A stretch of 64,000 bases of DNA. It comes from JADGRA01 sp052143535 (GTDB lineage: Bacteria > Myxococcota > Myxococcia > Myxococcales > Myxococcaceae). Below are positions 58,529-64,000 of the stretch, in pieces. The notes below the pieces were generated by a model. It was not told the origin of the DNA and made no database searches. It was given only the letters and a program-made list of their open reading frames with translations. A program made the position numbers and the translations under genes. The DNA is taken from contig JBKQSS010000062.1 of NCBI GenBank assembly GCA_052143535.1, positions 1-64,000 of the forward strand, read 5' to 3'. Every line of letters begins with the position of its first letter. Positions within the stretch are counted from its first letter, which is position 1.

Positions 58529-60700
58529 TTACAGGTCGCAGTGGTCGAAGTGGAACATGTCTACCAAGTCGCCAATGGCCGGGCTGTTGATGGGGACGTA
58601 CGGGTTCCCGGGCGCCGTTACAGGGTTCGGGAAGTTGTCGCGGCTCCGGGCGGTCAGGGGCTTGAGCTTCCAGTTGTATTCGATGAACTTCAGCGGGGAG
58701 ACGTGGTCGGTGTAGGTATGCGAGATGTGCCCACCGGTGGTGTACGGAGAGACGACAATCATCGGCGTACGGGTGCCGTCGCCGAAGTAGTCCAGTTGTT
58801 GGACGTACCCGGTGTCCCAGTAGCCGCCACTCTCATCGAAGGTGATGAAAATGGCCGTGTCCTTCCAGAGGTCGGGATGACGCTTCACAAGGTCGACAAT
58901 CTTCTTGGCGAAGCCCTCGAAGAGGTTGAGCTTTGAAGAGGCGGGGTGTCCGTCCACCAGGCCACTGGGCTTCACGAATGACACGGCGGGCAGGTAATCA
59001 TTCTCGATGTCGGTGTAGAGGTCGGTCGTGTCCTTGATATGCGCCGTACGCACGGCGGCGTCGGTCATGATGGACGTCGAGTACTGCTCGAAGTTGCAGA
59101 TGTTGCAGTACTCGTCTTGGGGAAGCAGGTCATACGGGTCCGTCAAGTAGACGTTGAATTGGTCGCCGAAATAGCCCCAGGAGATGTGCTCCTCGAGCAG
59201 CGCGTCGCCGACGGTGCGCAGAGAAGAGGGCGGGATGGTGAAGACGTAGTTGTTGTTGTTGGTGTCCGTGTAGGCGTTGCTTCCGTCGCCGAAGTAGCCC
59301 GGGTTGTAGTTGTTGAGGAGGTAGTAGTGGCCGGCCTCACAATTCGGCGAAACTTTGATGGCCGCGAGGTAGGCCAGCGCTGACGCCACGCCCGGCTGGG
59401 TGTTGTCCGAGCAGTTGCTGTAGGTTCCGCCTCCGTAGGCCGGCAGCGCGCTGTACCCGTTGCCGCCGTATCCATCCTCGGTGTACCAGTTGTTGTTGCT
59501 GTTGGGCGTCATCGTGCTTGAGGTGAAAGGCTGTGGGTCGGGGTTTTCGATTTCACTGACGATGCCGTTGTTACCGCAATTGGTCGTCGTAGAGCCGCCG
59601 GCCGGGCACAGGCTGGCCGAGTAGACGTTTGTGTTTTCGGGTGGGACCGCCGGATTGCCGTTGCCATCGCTGAACCAGATGGCGTCGCCGGTGCCCATCA
59701 TGACGTGGTTGGCTCCGGTTCCGCCGTAGACTGCCTGGTGGTAGTTGTCGCTCATCGAGTACTTGTCAGCCAGCTCCTTCAGGTAGGGAGCGTCACCCTG
59801 CTGGACGTTGTAGAAGCCAAGGGCGGTGCTCCCTTCACCGGTCGAATACAGAGCGTCGAAGGGGCCACCCGCGTACTGCGTTTGGGTCTGACCATTGTTG
59901 CCGGCGCCGATGGTCACCTCGACCCAAGCAAAGAGACTCTGGTCACAGCCCGAGGGGTTGGCGGGAGTCGAACGGCTAGCGTCACAGTCCTGCTGTTGGC
60001 GCATTTGGTAGAAGCGGTGCACCGGGCTTGAGGCGTAGGAGTCATAAGGGACGCCCGGCGTGAGCTGATAAGGACCCGGGGGGAGGGTGTTGTAAGTCAG
60101 CCCGAGATAGTCGATGCGCGAGTCCGGCCCGTACTTAGGCAGCCCGGTGCCACCGGTAATCAAATACTGGTAGTAGTCCGCTGCGAGCCCGTTCTCGACT
60201 TCGTGAGCCACCGTCAGCGGGTCCAATCCCATCGCGTCCGCATAAGCGGTCACGGGGGCGACCGTGGGAGCGCCTCCGGTCAGCACCGGTGGGAGCGTCG
60301 TATAGGGGCCGGCCTTCACCGGCGCGTTCTCAAACAGGTCAGGCGCGATGGCCGTGGCTTGGTACTGCGTGGCCTTACCGTAGTTCGGGCCGGGAGTTCC
60401 GTCCGCGTTGACGATGCCTTCGGAGAGGAGGTTAAGGACTGTCTCGTCCTTGTGCCTCGGAACGTAGGTTGCAAAAATGTGATCGAAGCTCCGGTTCTCG
60501 CCGATGATGACAATGACGTGCTTGATGGGCGTGCGGGTGTCGTGCTCGCGGTCATGCCTCCGGTCGTTCCATCCGCCACGGTCAGATGAGTTTCCATCTG
60601 CGCGTGCGAAGCCGACCAGCTGTCCGCTCAGAAAGAGCGGGATCGCCAACGCGACGCCGACCGTGTTCTTCCATTTCTGCAGCTTGCGTTTAGACGGCAT
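58529..60700 (-). CDS. secreted phosphoesterase / phospholipase C family protein, PF04185 (723 aa)
   Basis: Signal peptide to about residue 35, then the family start IKHVIVIIGENRSFDHIFATYVP with metal-binding Glu and the catalytic region. Further blocks: YSMSDNYHQAVYGGTGANHVMMGTGDAIW, ITFDESGGYWD (metal Asp/Glu), TRTPMIVVSPYT, HTYTDHVSPLKFIEYNW. The family includes bacterial phospholipase C and acid phosphatases. A Tyr/Asn/Gly-rich stretch (about 395-500) is unusual. GGGGAGGA ribosome site. The C-terminus lacks the PLC C-terminal domains. It probably scavenges phosphate or lipids outside the cell. Confidence 0.9.
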   Translation of the reverse strand: MPSKRKLQKWKNTVGVALAIPLFLSGQLVGFARADGNSSDRGGWNDRRHDREHDTRTPIKHVIVIIGENRSFDHIFATYVPRHKDETVLNLLSEGIVNADGTPGPNYGKATQYQATAIAPDLFENAPVKAGPYTTLPPVLTGGAPTVAPVTAYADAMGLDPLTVAHEVENGLAADYYQYLITGGTGLPKYGPDSRIDYLGLTYNTLPPGPYQLTPGVPYDSYASSPVHRFYQMRQQQDCDASRSTPANPSGCDQSLFAWVEVTIGAGNNGQTQTQYAGGPFDALYSTGEGSTALGFYNVQQGDAPYLKELADKYSMSDNYHQAVYGGTGANHVMMGTGDAIWFSDGNGNPAVPPENTNVYSASLCPAGGSTTTNCGNNGIVSEIENPDPQPFTSSTMTPNSNNNWYTEDGYGGNGYSALPAYGGGTYSNCSDNTQPGVASALAYLAAIKVSPNCEAGHYYLLNNYNPGYFGDGSNAYTDTNNNNYVFTIPPSSLRTVGDALLEEHISWGYFGDQFNVYLTDPYDLLPQDEYCNICNFEQYSTSIMTDAAVRTAHIKDTTDLYTDIENDYLPAVSFVKPSGLVDGHPASSKLNLFEGFAKKIVDLVKRHPDLWKDTAIFITFDESGGYWDTGYVQQLDYFGDGTRTPMIVVSPYTTGGHISHTYTDHVSPLKFIEYNWKLKPLTARSRDNFPNPVTAPGNPYVPINSPAIGDLVDMFHFDHCDL

Positions 60701-61004
60701 GTGTCCTCCCCTTTTGTTGGCCGAGTCGCCTCGCGCTTCGGCAGGGCCCTCATATGGGCGCGCGGTGGCGGACCAGCTTCACGCAGGAGAAGCTGGTGTG
60801 ACCTTTCGGAGTCGGCCCGTTCGCGGGTGGTCCCTGCCGTTGCCACGGCCTCGGCCTCAAATGTCCGACGCCATCGGGCGGCAGGGAGGCGCAAGACCGA
60901 GGCTTGGACCTCTTCGACTCACTGCGCCGTGCGTGCCATTCTCATTGAGTCCGGCTCTGGCTTAGAAACGCGATGGGTCGGAAATTTTCGACCAGGGAGG
61001 ACGA
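60701..61004. other. divergent intergenic region with 9-bp hairpin
   Basis: 304 bp between the phosphoesterase (minus) and the hexapeptide protein (plus), so it must hold both promoters. ACCAGCTTC and GAAGCTGGT (60772-60797, 8-nt loop) form a perfect 9-bp inverted repeat, 72 nt upstream of the phosphoesterase start. No known Pho-box was recognised. The plus-strand gene has GGGAGG before its GTG. Confidence 0.45.
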
Positions 61005-62219
61005 GTGGCCGACGAGGGCAAGTTGCCAGAGGTGGCGCTGGAGCGGAGCCTGGCCCGAATGCGGGCGGTGCTCACGGCCGCGACCGGAAGACCAGGTGCT
61101 CCAGCGTCGCCGGAGTCGCGTCTGCCGCCGGTGGGGAAATTGGGAGCGCTGCTGCTGACGCTTTCCGCAGCCAGCCTTGTCCCCCTTCCCTTCGTGGGAC
61201 CCGAAGTGTGGCCGTTTCTCAGCACGGCCATCGGCCTTGGGCTGAGCGGCGGACTTTTGTTAGCGCGTGGCCTGACACAGCGCAAAACTTGGGGCGTCGT
61301 CGGTCCAGCACACATCGGCTTAGGGGCAAGCGTCTCCTCGAGCGCTGTGGTGGAGCCCGGTGCCGTCGTGGAGATGGGGGCGACGGTCCGAGGCGGCGCC
61401 ATCATCCGCTCCGGGGCGTTGGTGGGCATGGGCGCTACGGTGGGCGCCAACGCCGTCATCGAGACCGGGGCGGTCGTTTCCTGGGGCGGCACCGTGCGGG
61501 CAGGTGCAGTCCTTGGACCCAACGCAGTGGTTGGCTGGGGCGCCACAGTGGGCAAGGGCGTCCATGTCCCAGCCGGCACGCGTCTACGCGCGGGGGCGAC
61601 TGTTTCTGCAGGTTGGCTCCAGGAGCACCTGCCTGGCTTCACCGCCATCCCGCCCTCCTCCCCCACTCGGGACTCTGCAGAAGTACGTGCCACCGCCGCC
61701 TGCGACAGGTTGGCAACGGAGCTGCAGGCTGCTCCCGAGCACGTTCGCGCCTTTCTTGGGACATCGGAGGGGACTGTCGCCTCGCTTCGCCTCACGTGCC
61801 AGGACTTGCTCCGGCGTGAACAGGCTCTGCGCGCGGAGCTCGACCCTTCGGCGCTCGGCCGGCTCGACGACGAAAAGAAGGAGCTCGAGGCCCGCCTCGG
61901 CACGGCGACGGATGAGCGCCTTCGCCACTCGCTCACTGGTGCCGTTGTCGCCATCGACGAGCAGCGCAGACAGCGGGAACTCTTGGGCCTCAGTGCGGAA
62001 CGCCTCCAGGCCGAGCGGATGCGACTCGTCTACACGCTGGAGGGGCTGGCCTCGCAATTCGTACGGCTTCGGACCGCCGGGGCGGAGGCCGGACGGGCTT
62101 CGGCGGTAGACGTGGAGCAGGGGATTCGTGACCTCGGGGTGGAACTCGACGCCATCGCCGACGCGCTGGAACAGGAGTCGCAGGACACTGCTGCAACTGC
62201 AACACGCGTCCGCGGCTAG
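61005..62219 (+). CDS. membrane hexapeptide-repeat/coiled-coil protein (404 aa)
   Basis: Three parts: two membrane helices (about 44-64 and 68-88); residues 98-203 with hexapeptide repeats of left-handed beta-helix type (VVEPGAVVEMGATVRGGAII; GANAVIETGAVVSWGG); residues 235-404 strongly helical, probably coiled coil (LDDEKKELEARLGTATDERL). No acyltransferase residues such as a catalytic His are evident, so the beta-helix may be structural. The combination is not a family I know. GTG start with GGGAGG 4 nt upstream. Confidence 0.75.
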   Translation: MADEGKLPEVALERSLARMRAVLTAATGRPGAPASPESRLPPVGKLGALLLTLSAASLVPLPFVGPEVWPFLSTAIGLGLSGGLLLARGLTQRKTWGVVGPAHIGLGASVSSSAVVEPGAVVEMGATVRGGAIIRSGALVGMGATVGANAVIETGAVVSWGGTVRAGAVLGPNAVVGWGATVGKGVHVPAGTRLRAGATVSAGWLQEHLPGFTAIPPSSPTRDSAEVRATAACDRLATELQAAPEHVRAFLGTSEGTVASLRLTCQDLLRREQALRAELDPSALGRLDDEKKELEARLGTATDERLRHSLTGAVVAIDEQRRQRELLGLSAERLQAERMRLVYTLEGLASQFVRLRTAGAEAGRASAVDVEQGIRDLGVELDAIADALEQESQDTAATATRVRG

Positions 62220-62340
62220 GCGTCTCGCAGTCAGTCCGGAACAGTTGGCCTTGGCTTTTGAGTCAACCAGCCCCTGTCTCTCGAGGCCCTCCCTGTCGAC
62301 TCATCGCCATGCGGAGGCGCCGCAGGCGTCCCCGTCTCCG

Positions 62341-62826
62341 TCAGGCACCTCTGCGTGGCCCTGCGCCCGCCTGCCGTCGGCGGCGACTGGCGAGTCCGAG
62401 CAGCGCGAGTGCGAGGAGGACGACGCCGTTTCCAATGGGGGTGGGCGGTGGGCCAGTGACGCTGACGCATCCGTAAACGGGTGGCGGGACGCTGCCGGCG
62501 CCGGGATTGTTCGGGTCGAGTCCTTGCTTGAGGTCAGAGATGTACGGACTGTTCTCCGCCTCCAGCGCCGCGAGTGCGCCGTCGAGGGAGGGAATGCTGC
62601 AGCAGACGAGGCCGACGGCGCGCATGGCTTCCCCAAAGGGAGTGGTCACGGTGCCGTAGCCAGTGACGCCGTTGGCATGGCAGATGGCACAGGCTGGAGT
62701 GTACGAGAGACCGAGCTGGCTCTGCATCTCCGCGGGGTACGTGGCCGAGGCCCGAGCAATCCCTGGCCCCAGCAGGGCGAGAAGAACGAAGAGCAACAGC
62801 GCCACCGTGGAGGAGGAGCGCCTCAT
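62341..62826 (-). CDS. exported CxxCH protein with sorting-like C-terminus (161 aa)
   Basis: Signal peptide at 1-26, one heme-binding-type CxxCH (PACAICHANG), then a Cys pair (LVCCS), and a C-terminal tripartite end: PPPTPIGNG, hydrophobic stretch VVLLALALLGLA, cluster RRRR. This resembles MYXO-CTERM or PEP-CTERM sorting signals, so it may be surface-anchored. ATG 62826 overlaps the stop of the next (upstream) gene (ATGA), so the two are coupled. Resembles small monoheme cytochromes. Confidence 0.75.
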   Translation of the reverse strand: MRRSSSTVALLLFVLLALLGPGIARASATYPAEMQSQLGLSYTPACAICHANGVTGYGTVTTPFGEAMRAVGLVCCSIPSLDGALAALEAENSPYISDLKQGLDPNNPGAGSVPPPVYGCVSVTGPPPTPIGNGVVLLALALLGLASRRRRQAGAGPRRGA

Positions 62827-64000
62827 AGAAAGGTGTGTAGCTGGATGAGGAATGAGTAGGTATTCGTCCCGCCCGCAGTGGTTGGCTGGTAGCGGTACAG
62901 CCCGTCCAGACGGATGTCGGTGTGCGGAAGGCAAAACCAGTCGATGGTCATCCACGTCCCAATGGCGGTCCCGCTCACCCCGGCTGCGTTGAGTGTCTCC
63001 ACAGCGGGGGCAAAGTGAAGCCCCTGGATGGGCTCGATGTCCACCTGCAGCCAGGTGACGCCGTTGGGTTGTGCCACGCCGCTTCCCAACGTGTTGTTGA
63101 TGTAGATGTCTCCCTCGAGCATGAAGACCACCGGCTCCACCGGCGCCCAGCGGGAGAAGGCGCCATACACCTGATGCAACGCCGGACTCGGCGAGGAGGT
63201 GGTCAAATCGGCGCGTGTCACCTCGGCGCTGACGCCTACCGTGGCTCGCTCGGCCACCGGTACCTCGACCAGCCCACTGAAGCCCCGCTGTCGGTAAGCG
63301 TCTGGGCTGACGTTGAGGTTTCCAAGGATCGCGAGCACTTCAGTTCGCACGTGACTATTGTCGAAGGCCACCGAGAATCCAGTCTGCTGGGAGTAGTTGA
63401 TGTCGGTCTGGGTGTTGTTGCGCACCCACGCGGTGTGCTCGACGTTGCGCAGCCCGAAAGGCAAATTCATTCGCCCCAGCCGGATGAGGAGGCTGTCGTC
63501 GAGCTGCAACCCGACCCAGTAGTCCCGAGCGAGCAACTGCTCATTGTCGGCTTGGTTGGCGATGACCACGGCCGGGTCGGTAAAGGGCGTGGTACCCCAA
63601 CCGAGCGAGCCAGCAGCCCGAAAAATGCCGAATTTAATCTCCGCACGTGCGTCGAGCAGCATCATCAGGAACTGCTGGTTGCTCTCCGTCATGCTGGGGG
63701 CGGTGAGCGTGGGCGGCGTAATCTCGGTCACCCAGAATTCGGCCCCTCGGAATGTCACCTGCGCCAGTAGCCAATCCGGCAGGGGAACGACGCCGAAAGC
63801 GAAGCCTGCGTAGGACGGCGCCTCGTCGCCCTTGATGGGATTGCCGTAGTTCATCTGCATCAACAGGACATTCTGGGCACGCCCGTAGTCAGTGAGCAGA
63901 CCGGCACCGGACGGGTCGACATGGCACACCGCGCACCCCGTGTAGTCATGTCGAATCATCCAGGGGTAGGCCTGCGCCGAGGTTGGGCAGAGACACAGTC
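62823..64000 (-). CDS. exported beta-barrel-like protein with N-terminal CxxCH, partial (at least 392 aa)
   Basis: The frame is open to the window end; the visible upstream part reads LVLCPTSAQA followed by YPWMIRHDYTGCAVCH, a typical signal-peptide end, so the true start lies beyond position 64000. ATG 63959 is therefore internal. A CxxCH (GCAVCH) stands at the mature N-terminus, and the rest shows alternating beta strands with aromatic girdles (LGRMNLPFGLRN, FSVAFDNS, FMLEGDIYINNTLG), ending in Phe-Leu, as in porin-like outer-membrane proteins. The build suggests a heme-bearing porin or electron-conduit component. Confidence 0.75.
   Translation of the reverse strand, partial: LCLCPTSAQAYPWMIRHDYTGCAVCHVDPSGAGLLTDYGRAQNVLLMQMNYGNPIKGDEAPSYAGFAFGVVPLPDWLLAQVTFRGAEFWVTEITPPTLTAPSMTESNQQFLMMLLDARAEIKFGIFRAAGSLGWGTTPFTDPAVVIANQADNEQLLARDYWVGLQLDDSLLIRLGRMNLPFGLRNVEHTAWVRNNTQTDINYSQQTGFSVAFDNSHVRTEVLAILGNLNVSPDAYRQRGFSGLVEVPVAERATVGVSAEVTRADLTTSSPSPALHQVYGAFSRWAPVEPVVFMLEGDIYINNTLGSGVAQPNGVTWLQVDIEPIQGLHFAPAVETLNAAGVSGTAIGTWMTIDWFCLPHTDIRLDGLYRYQPTTAGGTNTYSFLIQLHTFL

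Overview
The window looks like chromosomal DNA from a member of the Myxococcota (myxobacteria and relatives in the old Deltaproteobacteria). The basis is high GC, many GTG and TTG starts, tightly packed genes with ATGA or GTGA overlaps, TPR lipoproteins, a Ser/Thr kinase fused to a TolB-like propeller, FHA-DUF4388 and PilT proteins, and a C-terminal sorting-like tail (hydrophobic stretch plus Arg cluster). This assignment is inference; there is no 16S gene here.

Layout. 1-6.9 kb: a small lipoprotein, a giant membrane-anchored TPR protein with a small membrane partner, and convergent recQ behind a single-domain cyclic-nucleotide-binding protein. 7-9.7 kb: trxB, a Cys/Met-type PLP enzyme and moaC. 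9.7-16 kb: an exported MsrA, a kinase-propeller protein, a NUDIX hydrolase, a SirB1-like protein, a CoA-binding protein and a patatin-like protein. 16.2-21.7 kb: a methionine cluster (ArsR-methyltransferase fusion, metH, MetE-core protein). 21.8-26.2 kb: a complete branched-chain amino-acid type ABC transporter (binding protein, livHMGF), then a frameshifted remnant. 26.6-36.7 kb: a second msrA, an MhpD-like hydratase, mutY, a Cas4/AddB-like nuclease, tcdA-tatD, a DHH phosphoesterase, maf, a TPR-metallopeptidase lipoprotein and an RlmI-like methyltransferase. 37-40.5 kb: a protein with 21 cysteines in strict three-residue phase, uvrD/pcrA, rplM-rpsI. 40.6-50.3 kb: pilT, bamD-like, FHA-DUF4388, selD, an amidase, rph-rdgB, a flippase-like membrane protein and tRNA-Pro(UGG). 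50.4-58.2 kb: an outer-membrane-like protein plus lipoprotein, then succinate dehydrogenase split into sdhCA and sdhB by a 2.7-kb island. 58.5-64 kb: a PF04185 phosphoesterase, a membrane hexapeptide/coiled-coil protein, and an exported CxxCH pair that runs off the window.

Most notable: selD carries an in-frame TGA at 44604-44606, exactly where the catalytic Cys/Sec of selenophosphate synthetase lies, followed at the right distance by a perfect bacterial SECIS-type hairpin. Conventional gene calling would drop the first 34 codons. Other points of interest are the ArsR-methyltransferase/metH/MetE-core cluster with a palindrome at its start, the island in sdh bounded by 10-nt direct repeats, the 3-periodic cysteine protein, a TPR lipoprotein with a C-terminal HExxH domain, and the hexapeptide/coiled-coil membrane protein.

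No insertion sequence, CRISPR array, rRNA, integrase or replication origin was seen. Unless stated otherwise, functions are inferred from motifs read by eye; no database search was run.
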